Positions 20,809 through 32,543 of a stretch of DNA of 64,000 nt are shown here, piece by piece; positions within the stretch are counted from its first letter, which is position 1; the number at the start of each line of letters is the position of its first letter. The notes below the pieces were generated by a model. It had not been told where the DNA came from. It did not search any database and worked only from the letters and a program-made list of their open reading frames with translations. The stretch is taken from contig NEEC01000008.1 in assembly GCA_002189035.1 (NCBI GenBank), positions 372,001-436,000 on the forward strand, read 5' to 3'. The position numbers and the translations under genes were made by a program. This DNA comes from Utricularia gibba. Taxonomy: Eukaryota > Streptophyta > Magnoliopsida > Lamiales > Lentibulariaceae.

Positions 20809-22816
20809 CCTCTCCAGTATTCAAGTACCAACACAAAATGTCGTCAATTTATTTATCCGCCCTCAATGTTCATAATTTTACATGAAATTTCACTTTTTCT
20901 GTACTTGTGTTTGTGCACAACAATTTGAGAACTCTTCAGAGTTATAGATTCCAATTACCAAAACTCAAGTTTTTTCCCTTTCTATTACAAAATGGTAAAT
21001 AAAGAGAGAGTTTTATGAAAACTTTCATTATGCAAGAAGTGATTATACATAGAAAGTACCACAACTACAACAACTGTTTCCTAAATTGTTTCATCGGAAG
21101 GTGATAAAAACAAAAAAAAATTTCTTTTCGTAACTAGCAATATCTCATATCATCAATAGCATCGAAACTAAAATACCTCTACATTGTTCACACAAGCTAG
21201 AAATCATTCTAACTAGATTAAAACTAATAAATTTATTACATATATTTTGCTCAAAATATGTTTAAACGATCTAATGATGCTAATATATCAAGACTTGATT
21301 CAACTCTTGAATCAATATGTTGGGAAAAATGCTAATATCTCATATTAGTATTGATTCTCGATTCAACTCTTGAATCAAGATGTTAGGAAAACACAGTAAA
21401 ACCAATGATAATATCTCATATTGACATTGTCTTCTAAGTAAACTGAAGAAACATAGAGAATAAATGAAGAATGTTACCGAACTTGAAACCAGAGTCGAGT
21501 TATATTCTTGTATTGCTATTCACTAACCTTCTTTCTTTTCTAACATTCTTGATAGCTTTTCCTCTTTGGAGACAGAGCACTTCTTCCCACAAGAATTCTC
21601 AAAAAAAGTTCAGAAAAAACTATACTTGTTATGCAAGGTCACATATTTATAACTAATCATTGGCATGCATTTTAATGCAATATGCTTTTCAATGCGGGCT
21701 TATAAATACATGCTTGAGCTTTAAGAATATGGTTTTGAGCCTTTCGGCCCAAATTATTAGCCCATATCATTTTGGGCCTCAATAACCAATATGGGCCTAA
21801 ACCCATATCACCAATTCTTTAACCTACTTATGATTCAAGTTTAAAGACATATTAGAGTCTACCAAAAATCTGAAACACAAGCGTCTTGGACAATTTCTAA
21901 CTCTTAGTGTGTGTGTCTTACTACGTTTATTTTTAATCGACAATGAGAAACGAGAAATCTCATTTCTCTAACAACGATATTGTTCAAACATATCGTGTTT
22001 CTCATAAAATACAAGGGATACCTAGCATAGCATATTGTATTTATCTGATTAAATTTGAATATGATATTCAACGATGAACCTTGATTGCTATACTTATGAA
22101 TATCCCCTCATTAGAGATATAGATCTAGAATGGAATCATTGATAGTCAAATTCCATTTCATCTAGATCATCAACATTATCTTGAACACCTGTTTCGACGG
22201 CAAAATGAGAACCTAGAATCTCATTCCAATCAGGAAATCTGAAGTCTCATCTCCATTTACCCGGAGTAATAAATCCTATCTTGGTTATTCAGAGATCTTC
22301 ATACACTATCGACTTAAACCATTGCTATCGCCGACTTGTATATTTCAACATGCCTAAATAGCAACAAATCTAATACAATAATATATAAAACACAATAAAA
22401 CCTCAAGTCAAAGGATTTTTATAAAGCAACTTGAGTAACACTATATTGACATATGTAAAATACCATGCATATGTTATTCGGCGTCGCATGTTTAGTTAGG
22501 TCATCTCATGAGCCCCCACATATTTATTCTAACATCTCATGTCAAATAGCATTCGACCCATTGCCTACTGTATCTTGATAAACACTTTATCAATACATTA
22601 AAATAAACAGAGGTTATAGTTAAACCAACAATGATGCCCAATCAAAGTATTCAAACTGCGAACCATTCGAATATACATGTTATAGGAGAATCTGTCAAAT
22701 ATCTTTAACAACTTAAAAATACATTCTCCAAACATGTAATTCTGGACATTGCCGTAAAAGAGAGAACAACAATCATGTGATGCTAGATTACATGGCTTTT
22801 GAGCATACTTCCAACA
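20809..22816 (-). repeat. Probable 3' LTR region of the copia element
   Basis: On the minus strand the copia coding part is followed by AGTGGGAGA (22826-22818), a typical polypurine tract, and then TGTTGG (22816-22811), the typical start of a copia LTR. Sequence from there down is non-coding, as expected of an LTR. The other LTR end was not located, so the lower limit is uncertain and the last part before 20809 may be RlmN promoter (RlmN starts at 20808). Internal ~70-base imperfect tandem repeats lie at 21290-21430. Confidence 0.5.
21285..21435. repeat. Imperfect tandem repeat, ~70-bp units
   Basis: The phrase GATTCAACTCTTGAATCAA, then a TGTT(G/A)GGAAAA segment and AATATCTCATATT, is repeated at about 21290-21350 and 21355-21425. 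Each contains the palindrome-like TTGATTCAA/TTGAATCAA. Tandem repeats like this are common in plant LTR enhancer regions. Confidence 0.65.
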
Positions 22817-24444
22817 ATCTCCCACTTACGCTAAAGCCATTCACTAGAGTATCTCAATACCATCTTCTCAAGATGACGATCCAACTGCTGTTGATTCATA
22901 GGCTTAGTAAGTGGATTGGCAACATTTTCTTCCGACGCTATTTTCTACATTATCACATCTCCCATTGCTACAATTGCTCATAGGATGTCATATCACCTTT
23001 CTATATGTTTGGAGTTCTTATGGGATCTTGGTTCCTTTGCTTGGGCAATGGCACCATTGTTGTTACAATTAAGGGGAATTGGTGACTCAATGGTAGGAAC
23101 TACTCCCAACTCAAGAATAAATTTCTTGATCCAAGCAGCCTCTGCAGCTTCCAAAGTTGCAATATACTCGGCCTCTGTGGTGAAATCTACAATCGTTTCC
23201 TATTTGAAACTCTTCCAATCGACTACTCCGCTATTACACGTAAAAATGTATCCAAAAGTTGATTTTCTATCATCGACATTTGGCTGAAAATTTGAATCTA
23301 TATATCTAGTGCTTTTCAAGTCATCTGCTCCATATGTCAAGAATATATCCATAGTCCTTCTCAAGTACTTTAGGACATTCTTGACTGCTGTCCAATGCTC
23401 AAGGCTCAAATTGGACTGATATCTACTTACCAAACTGACACCAAATGCTATATCTGGCCTTGTATGAAGCATTGCATACATGAGACTGCCTATTGCCAAA
23501 GCGTATGGAACTCTAGCCATGAATTCTCTCTCCTTTAGAGTTTTGGGACTCATTTGCTTGGAGAGATGAATACCATGTCTAATTGGCAAAAGTCCTCTCT
23601 TAGAATCAAGAATGTCCTTTGAGATAAGCCCAATATTCTTTTCGTTCTATCTTTATAGGGTTAAATGCCAAGAATATAGATAGCTTCTCCCAAATCTTTC
23701 ATACAGAAAGTATTGGACATCTAGAATTTGATAGATATCAACAATCCTACATTGTTTCCCATTAGCAGAATGTCATCGACATAGAGAATAAGAAATAATA
23801 TAGAGCTACCATGAACCAACTTATGCACACACGATTCATCAAGATTTTTAATGAAACCAAAACCTGTTATAGCTTCATCAAACCGCTGATTCCAACTCCT
23901 AGATACTTGTTTCAATCCATAAATAGATATTTGTAGCTTGCACACTTTGGCACTATTCGTGGATACAAAACCCTTTGGTTGTTCCATAAAGATTTCCTCT
24001 TTTAGGAACCCATTCAAAAAGGTGATTTTGATATCCATATGTCAAATCTCATAATTGAGATGTGCAACAATAGACAAGAGATATCTGATGGACTTAAGCA
24101 TAGCTACAAGAGAAAAGGCTTTCTCATAATCGATCTCCCCTCTCTAACTATAACCCTTAGCCACAAGCCTAGCTTTATAGGTTTGCACCTTTCCATCAGG
24201 TTCTCATTTTTTCTTAAAGATCCATTTACACCCAATAGGTACAATACCCTCAGGTGGATCAACAAGCACCCACACTTGATTGCTATATAGAGAATCCATT
24301 TTGGAATCCATAGCATCCTTCCACTTAGATGAATCAGTTCGGCAAATTTGGAACCATGGAACCATGGAACCGACGGTTCCGACCTGTGTATGAACCGTAC
24401 TGTTTACGGTTCCGAATTGAAACCGTCGGTTTGGAACCAAAAAA

Positions 24445-24600
24445 ATTTTAAAAAAACATAAAAAAAATTAAAAAATTAAAAAATTAAAAAATTAAAAAAT
24501 TAAAAAATTAAAAAATTAAAAAAATTAAAAAAAATTAAAAAAATTTAAAAAATTTAAAAAATTAAAAAAATAAGCAAATTAAAAAAATTAAAAAATAAAT
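24445..24600. repeat. AAAAATT-type low-complexity tract
   Basis: About 150 bases of A-runs alternating with TT, approximating a 7- to 10-base unit (AAAAATT) repeated more than 12 times. Confidence 0.9.
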
Positions 24601-24609
24601 AAATGTATA

Positions 24610-24840
24610 TGATTTCAGACACACATACGACGGAAGTGGGTGCCTGGAAAATCTTCTGAAACACCTCTATCTAGACACACTGACGATAGATGTGGGTGCC
24701 TGGAAAATGATTTTAGGCGCCCTCATGACACTCTTACATGAGGCATGAGTAAATGCGGGTGGCCAGGGAATGATCTCTGTCTTTCAGATGTTCTTCCCGA
24801 ACACTCACAAGCTAATGTGGGTGTCTGAAAAAATGTAATT
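24610..24840. repeat. Four imperfect palindromic units with GTGGGTGCCTGGAA
   Basis: Units of roughly 50-60 bases, each opening with a TTCAGACAC/CAGACAC-like left arm and closing with (A/T)GTGGGTG(C/T)CTG(G/A)AAAA. They occur near 24616-24655, 24668-24702, 24715-24765 and 24783-24832; a diverged relative, CACCCACA..TGGGTGCTTGGAAAA, lies at 25876-25912. The arms of a unit can pair (e.g. TTCAGATGTTC with its partner GTGTCTGAA). Confidence 0.65.
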
Positions 24841-26585
24841 TTATTGTATATGTTTTCAATTACTGATAATTTTATCAATTTAATAATTTATTTCATTTAT
24901 TTATATACTATAAATTATAAAATTAGAGTGAAATTAATAAATATAAAATGTATAACCTCAATAGAAAAATACTAAATTACTCAAATTTATTGAATAATTT
25001 CGATAATTCAACCAAATAAATATTTTAACATTTCATTACCTACATATTTTTCTCAATAACTAGTTATGCGTTGCCAAGATCTCTAATTTATCCATATTGG
25101 TAGCACAATGCATATTTAAACATAAGTATATATTTAAAATACCCATGTGAAGACTGCCGTGACAGTATCATATTTAAAATATATTTTTTATGTATATATT
25201 AATCTCAACGACTAGTACATGCATTTGTGAATGTGCATACTGTGGAGTTGCACATGGTTTTGAAAGTATCCGTTGCTATTAATTTAATAAAAAAATTTAT
25301 CTACATATATGATATGGTTGTCTTATATTTTTCCATTACTTTCTTTTATTGTCTCATCATTCATTACTAGAAATAATTCTATTTCAACTTCTACATACAA
25401 CTTGTGATTTGAGATACTCTGAAGTTAATCTTTCTAATATTTTGTTTCCAAAATATATGAAATAGATTATGTTTTTATTTTAATTTGAAAAATATATAAT
25501 ACTTACAAAAGATTATATAAAACAACTATATAAACATCTTCATTTTAAAAAAATAAATATATAAATAATAAATCTATTCATTTTATATGATTTGTAATCT
25601 TGTTGTATTTGTTTTAAAAAATTTAATTTTATCAAATATATACTCAAATGTTAATAATTTAATTATTTATTTCATTTATTTAAGTCACAAATTATATTGA
25701 TTTTAATTATATTTTATTGAGATAGTTTATCAAGTAATTTAAGTTATAGTTTTTTTATAAATTAATATAGTATATTACATAATATATCTAGTTAAATACA
25801 AAAATTAATTTTATTAAATATATTGTTTGATAATATTTAAATATAAAAAAATAATTATTACAAATGTCACTGCTAGTCACCCACAATGATTCATATGGGT
25901 GCTTGGAAAACACCTACAATCAGTAATCGATCGGTTCCGGTTACGGTTAGGTTCGCGAATCTCGGTTCCGATTTCGAACCGAAATTGTCCGTACGGTTCC
26001 GTTTCGGTTCAGTTCAAGGTTTCGTCCGTACGGTTCCGAACCGAAACTGGAACTGTTGTCTACAGTGAACCGCGGTTTCTCCCTCGTCAATGGCATAACA
26101 AACACATCTGATGAAAATCTTGCAAGGCGCTGCACATCTCCATTACTAGCAACCTCTGGTTTTGCATGAGCATGGGATACTTTTGGCATCATAATCTTCA
26201 ATTTCACCTCCTCCATTTTCTGGCATCATCACAAGAGGTATCACTCGAACATCTGTTGAGTCTTCATTACTCCAAGGTACATCATTCCTAGGTTTCACAA
26301 TGTCTTGGATGGTTTCTTCCTCAACAAAGACAACATCTCGGCCCCTAATAAGCTTCTTGGAGATAGGATCATAGAATTGAAACTCAAATTGATCTTGTCC
26401 ATAACCAATAAACACACATTGGCATGTCTTGGAATCCAACTTTGATCGTTCATCCTTTGTGATATGAATGAATATCTTGCAACCGAACACCTACAAGTGA
26501 TCATAGGAGACCTCTTTTCCAGACCAAACCTTCTTTGGCACTTCTAGTACACAATTGATTCCATACAATAAATTTGACCAAAAAA

Positions 26586-28674
26586 ATCAAGAAAAATAGA
26601 CACCAAGATTTAATGTAGTTCACTTCAAAATAAGGGTTATGTCTACACCCAGCTCCGAGAAAAATTCACTATTTATCACAGTGAATACAAAAAGAATTAT
26701 CCTGATAGACTATTGGGTTTTACCCTCTCTCTCTACCTTCTCCCTGAAAACTCTACCAGACGAGAAACATGAAAAGAAGATAATACTATTTTTCTTCTTT
26801 TCCTATTCTACCCTTGGAAACCGAGTTCCTACCAAACTCACTCAAAAACAACACCTAATCGACTATCTATCTCTCATGTTGTGTGTGAGATGTTGGGGTG
26901 TTATAAACCTATGGGAAGTGTTCCCCTCTACCAACCCTCTCCAGCTAGCGTCACCAATCCTCACTAGCCAATGGCACCAACCTTGTGCCTTTTTTTTATT
27001 TTGGTGGGTTTCACATGGCGGGACCCATCATGAAGAGTGAAGCTCTTTGTTAATCCCTAAGTAAAAAAAAATGGAACACATTAACTTCATATTGCATTAA
27101 CTCGAGTTTAGTTTATTTAGATTTAGATAAATATTTTATGGGTTTAGAAGATTATTCGTGTTTCTTTGATATGTTTAATTTATTTGGATTTAAGATGAAA
27201 AAATGATTGATATGTAGGTACAAAATTAGATATATGATGAATATATATATGAAATTATCAATATAGCCTCACAAGTGAGCTTGTGTCGTTGAAAAAAATA
27301 TTCTTTCATTACTCTCAAGTATTGATTTTACTTACCTTAAACTAGCCTTTCTCCTTATTTTCAATAGATTTTATATCTTTCATACTACTTTAATCTTTTT
27401 GAAGAAAAAGTATATTTTTTATGGATTAGGACACTTTTGGATCAATTTGAAAAAAAATCAAAGACCCATCAAATTATGGACTTCATGGGCCACGAATCCC
27501 AGCCCAAGACTTGGTCAAACGATGAAAATTTAGTCCAAAATTCGTGGATAAGATAAATATTTGAAGATGATCTTGGAATATTTAGATAAAAGATTTGGAT
27601 AAAAGATCTCATCCAAACCCATCAAACAAGCCCAATACGAAGACTTAGATATGCTCTTCTATAAATATCCCACTTTTTCAACCAGATGTCTTTAACCACT
27701 TTTCCCTTGTATTTTTTGGTTATTTTCGTGTTTATTTTCATGTTAGAATCAAGTCTGCGTGTGTAGGTGCTTGTGGATAAAGATCTATGATGAACCCTTG
27801 CTTGTATAAATCTTGCGTGTGTGACTGTTTTACTATGTCTTTGGACATTTAATTTGATGTTTGATTCTGTTTTCGCAACATTTTCTTGACCAACATGCTC
27901 TTTAGTATCACATAACCCAAAGGGAGTGTGATAAAATCAAAGGTTAGCCTCAAGCACTTGAGGAGAAGGACTCAATCGAAGATCATTGGTAAGACACATT
28001 CTGTCTAATCTATCTACGAGATGAGAAGTGTAAGGGTTAGATTTGAGTGTAGGGAAAACATATGTTATCACAAAAGTCAAAATGACTCTAGTGGCGTGGT
28101 TGATTCTACAATCCTGCTAAATGAAGGACGGTACTATAACGGTTATTGAGTAGTACTATTTTAGAATAACACCTCTTATTTTTAAAATCAAATCTTAGAT
28201 CCAAGGCCACTTTGTTTATTATTTTTAAAGTTAAATCTTTCTTTTGTTTTCAGTTTTTTTAAGTCTTTTTTTTAAAAAGAAAATTCCAATAACAATATCC
28301 GATGGATATGATCTTAATTTATTACTTCGACGATTTTTGTGCGCTTGCAGAATTACTATCATACCCTCTAGTTAATGAAAATTTATTGTCACATATTTTA
28401 GTTTCTTATATCATTTCAAAGGTTCAATCACAAAGTGCATAGCATAAATCATGATGTTTAGTTGAAACTGTATTTTGTAACAAGTACTGTATGATTAAAT
28501 GAGTGTTTGGTACAAAATTATTTTTATAATTTTGAGTATTTTTTAAGATAATATATAAATTTTAATAAACATAATTTTTTAAGATTAAAAAAATATAACT
28601 TCATACATCATCATCCAAAGTTTTAAAAATAATAAAACTAATGAATCTCTTCCACGATATGCATTCCAAAATTG
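26586..28674. other. Intergenic, unclassified repeats
   Basis: No supported gene. 26600-26790 resembles transposon-type flanking sequence frequent in plant genomes (AAGATTTAATGTAGTTCACTT), but I cannot assign a family. The remainder is AT-rich. The open frame at 26639-27040 has no family resemblance. Confidence 0.45.
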
Positions 28675-29900
28675 ATTTCAAATTATATCATTAATATTTT
28701 CTATTGAAGTTGTTTGTGGTGTTGCTTCATTGTCTTCAATTGGATTATCATACATTTCAGACAATGGATGTTGATAATTGCATTCAATCAAATCATGTCC
28801 ATCATCTTCTACATTAACTTGTTGAAGAAAATTATGAATAACCATGGTTGTAGCTACCAAACGCACTTGATGCTACAACTTGATGTTGCAAGGCATATCA
28901 TTCACAAAATGAAAATGTTTTTTTTCAATACACCAAAAGTTCTTTCAATAATTGAGCGTAGTGGCGAATGTTATTGGTTGAACAACTCTTCAAGATGAGT
29001 GTATCCATGCCTTACGCATTGAAATTCAGGTAGGTGAGAGCACATTCTACGATATGGTGCCATATAACTTGCCATGTTGATAAATCTAACATCAACCAAA
29101 TAATATATTAAGAGGTTGATATGTAAAATTATATTCATCATTTCACAAACACTCTATTGACATCCTACTATTATGTATGATTCCCTCATAACTTATTGTA
29201 ACAAAGATGAACAGCATATTGAAATGACATACAACGAGAATATTTTGAGTTGGCACTCCTTTACGTCCAATGCAATATACTTTATCTTTAGCAGGAATAC
29301 ATGCTTTTATATGAGTCTGATCAATGTCTTTTACGACACCCTGAAAAGTGGGTTAAAATGACACTTGTTACTAATACATGAGGTAATCTATGTAAAATCC
29401 ATTTTTGGTAATATCCAAATAGAGGCCATTCAACAACCTGCTTTTAAGACATTATGAAATGAAGTGCTAATTGTGTCATCTCCTCTATGAAAGAATTCCT
29501 CCTCTACTGTAATATGCCACCTCTTCTTTAGGCCAAATTTTTCAACTAGTAAGGAACAAAAATGAAGAAATATTGGAGGTTTTATATGAAAATCTTGATA
29601 TGCTCTAATATCAGGACCATGTAACATATTCAACAATAAAGCCTATCCTAGACAATCATGAATTATATATTTTTTTTTCCAAATACTAGTTATGATATTC
29701 ATGAATCATATTGAAGAAGGCGATTCCTCCTCCCAAAAAGGTTATTTGCTCTTGGATTTTTTTTCTTGTTCTACATCACTATTATCTTCATTTGTTTCTT
29801 CCTCTACTACATGACCCGCATCATGATCACTATCTTCATCAATTGTTCCAAATGGATTAGAAGAGAAAGCCATCATAAATCAATATTAGGAGATGGGGAT
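28675..29900 (-). mobile_element. PIF/Harbinger transposase remnant
   Basis: Minus-strand pieces in order match the plant PIF/Harbinger (HARBI1/ALP1-like) transposase: 29636-29430 'MLNMLHGPDIRAYQDFHIKPPIFLHFCSLL' and 'VEEEFFHRGDDTISTSFHNVLKA'; about 29360-29170 'KDIDQTHIKACIPAKDKVYCIGRKG' and 'FVTISYEGIIHNSR', the DDE part with its first Asp; 28866-28678 'ATTMVIHNFLQQ', the C-terminal helix usually reading 'ACCALHNF', followed by 'YQHPLSEMYDN'. The second DDE segment between them is badly decayed. An acidic tail on the same strand at 29895-29750 may be an upstream exon. The Myb-like second ORF usual in this superfamily was not found. Inactive. Confidence 0.75.
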
Positions 29901-32540
29901 GATGCTTGATTAGATAGAAAGGGTCCTTTTTATAAAAATAAATGAACCAAACAATCAAATTATTACCATAAAAATTGGATCTACCATAAAAATCTACAAA
30001 TCAAGTACACTTGGTTGAATAATTTATAATTACAAAATATAGATCATAACTAAAATAATTAGTCACACCCAAGTCTATATAAATTATAAACAAGAAGACC
30101 ACACATCACCATACAATGATATAAAAAAATTGATCAAGTTGAACTCCTTCATCTATTTGATTTGACTGGCCAATAGTTGATGATGCACAAGAAGTAATAA
30201 CATCCATCTTGGAAGAAGCATGCAGAATCCATCAATAACGTGCATCCTTATTCTCGATGATCATGAAAATTTTTCTATTGCTAGATCAATGAATTAAATC
30301 TAAAGCTTGAAGCCACACATCACTTCATTCGACAATCCTTGTAGTACTCTTCAACACCTTCATACAATTTGATATTGAAAATTCTACTCTTATCGTAGCT
30401 GCAGAATTCACCTCCAATGCATTTGCAAAATGCTCTGAAGATATAACTATGCGATCACTATTCTTATGATGAACCTTGACCCCAGCTCCAATGAATCACC
30501 TCTAATGTTGCTGTTGAGGGCTGAGAGGTATCATTGGATCTATCATATGTAATCTATTCAATTGTCTGAAAGTCATTCAATGAAGTAGCAATTACAACGA
30601 TGTGTCTATTGAATCCTCGCTTATCTCCTCATCAACCTAGCATAAACTTGCATTGACCATATATCGTTCTAGTGCATATCCAACAAGTTTTTGCATCAAC
30701 TCAAATAGAAATAGTGGTCTATCCTTGAACACACCAACTTTTACATTTTCCTATACAATAAAGCAATTGAAATGTCAAATATAAATCAAAAGAGATCTAT
30801 ATAAAATATTAATTCACTACTAAATCACCTCAAAGTAATTATATCATCATTCCTCATTCAATTTGATTGTTGTTATGTTGTTGGATTTTTGAATGGGTTA
30901 CTGGCCGAGATGAATAAGAAAGAGGTGGGAATTCATGTAGAGTATCTAGGATGGGAGGTGAAGTTACAAGCTTCTTCTTCCTACCTATGTTGAAGAAGAA
31001 AATAAGTTTGCGATTTTCTAAAAACTACTATTAGCATTCGAATGCCTCCATATTTATCATCCCTTCAAAAGGTAACTTTAGACCCGACAACTAGGTTGGT
31101 TGTTGCTTCTTTCTTCTAGTTTAGACCTTATCTTGTAGGCAGCCTTGATTGCTTATTTTGTCTACTTCCTCAAGTGCTGTCAACTTTGTTGGGCTACACC
31201 CGTTGCCTCTCTTATTTCCTGTGCATGGTCCCTACTGTTACTGGTGTGGTCTCTTCTATTCCTGGTTGGGGTCATAGTGATGTGGGTACCATCGTGCCCA
31301 CTAGTATTCATTACAATTGCCCATTCATCCTCATATCACACTATGCTAGTACTCTTACGCAACCTCTTATGTAAACTCTAATAATCTTGAAGGCTATTCC
31401 ATCTATTCTAGAGTTTATTCATGTCAAATGTATAGGTTTGTGCATTGTTGATTTTGTTTAATAGATTATCTCATTTTTTCTCGGTGAGGATAAGTTTCAA
31501 AAATTTCCTTTGTTTATCTAATCCATGGCAACTCTAAGGTAGACTTATGTGGTGGGTAAATCCAATTGATTGTTTTTGTTTCATGTTTTCTTGGTTTTGT
31601 GTTAGCTCATGCATCACCGCTCTTTTTCTCTTTGAACTTTGTTGGCTCCATAAAACTTCCTAGAATGATATAAATACACATCAATATTTTTTACTAAACT
31701 TCTTTAATAGACAATATAGTAAATTAGGAGAAATGTAAAAGCATTGTATATAAGATAGGGTGACAAAGTTCAAAACATTTAAAATTCCAAAAAAAGCAAT
31801 GATTGCAAAAAACAATCAAGACATTCTCGACCATAGAGCCTATTTGATCCCTAGTAATTCAAATGTTGAGGCGATTTTGTCCACATTTTTTATGTGGTAC
31901 CAATTTAATCCTCATTGAGTGAATGTGGGTTCATGGGAATCCTTCAATGTTAAGTGTTGTCTGGCTCCTTCAGAGGTACATTTCCTGATTTTCTTTCATG
32001 TCATTCGTGTCTATGCCAATTGCAATTGGGAAAGGTGATAAACATCTTTGTGGTCATATAGGTAAGCATTTGTGATAATTGCAATTCCATAGTCGCCGAT
32101 ATTAAGTGATTTGATTTACATTGGGCATTCTGATTTTGTAAAAGTCGTTTGTGGGCAATGTTGCGAAAAGGGGTGGAAGATGGTGTTCTTGCGTCACAAT
32201 GGGTTAATGGAATATGATAGATCTCAAAACTACTGGGGAACAGGTCTGGAAGCTCCGTCTGATGCCAAGGGTTTTTGAGTGAAGTATACTGAATGGAGGA
32301 ATACAATTTGGAAGAAAATATATTGAAACTGATTGTGAGAAACTTTGAAGGAAGTTTATGAGATGTGCTAGTATTTGTATTTTTTTGAAGTATTTTAACC
32401 ATAATGTAATTGAAGAGGGTTTGGATAGTAGATCTTACGAGCTTGAACATGATAATGATACTAGTATCCAAGGTATACTTTTGATGATGGGATTAAAAGG
32501 AGAGTAACGAGATAGCTCTTGAGGATGACTATTAGATGTA
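29901..32540. other. Intergenic, no gene seen
   Basis: AT-rich DNA with short chance open frames on both strands (e.g. 31145-31381, 32471-32001) that look like no protein family. Some of it may be flanking DNA of the adjacent Harbinger or MULE elements. Confidence 0.45.
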
Positions 32541-32543
32541 AAC

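Larger units (their letters stand above)
24330..26090. mobile_element. Non-coding insertion in the copia element, probable non-autonomous DNA transposon
   Basis: It sits between the two halves of the copia pol sequence. Both ends are packed with short inverted GGTTCCG/CGGAACC motifs: GGAACCGACGGTTCCGACC near 24368 and GGTTCCGAACCGAAACTGG near 26033. The interior is non-coding: an (AAAATT)n-type A-rich tract at 24445-24600, imperfect palindromic units at 24610-24835, then AT-rich DNA. Arrays of this GGTTCCG type occur at the ends of some plant hAT-like elements in my memory, but I could not find a convincing 8-bp target duplication, so superfamily is uncertain. Confidence 0.5.
22816..26585 (-). 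mobile_element. Ty1/copia retrotransposon, 5'-truncated, interrupted
   Basis: Pieces of a copia pol polyprotein run along the minus strand. 26585-26150: 'VPKKVWSGKEVSYDHL', 'VFGCKIFIHITKDERSKLDSKTCQCVFIGYG' (end of the integrase region). 24320-24190: 'KWKDAMDSKMDSLYSNQVW', 'PIGCKWIFKKK' (start of reverse transcriptase). 24038-23721: 'KTTFLNG'-type 'MDIKITFLNGFLKEEIFMEQPKGF' and 'LILYVDDILLMGN', with the catalytic YVDD. 23589-22900: 'RPDIAFGVSLVSRYQSN', RNase H with 'FTTEAEYIA' and 'NGAIAQAKEPRSHKNSKHIERYH'. Polypurine tract and LTR start follow at 22826-22811. Several stops and frame changes make it inactive. Gag, protease and the 5' LTR are missing from the window. A ~1.75 kb insertion (about 24330-26090) splits it. 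Confidence 0.88.

Noticed and set aside
32001-32471. Minus-strand 156-codon frame
   Set aside because: No family resemblance, low-complexity AT-rich composition, and it lies antisense to the 5' region of the MULE.
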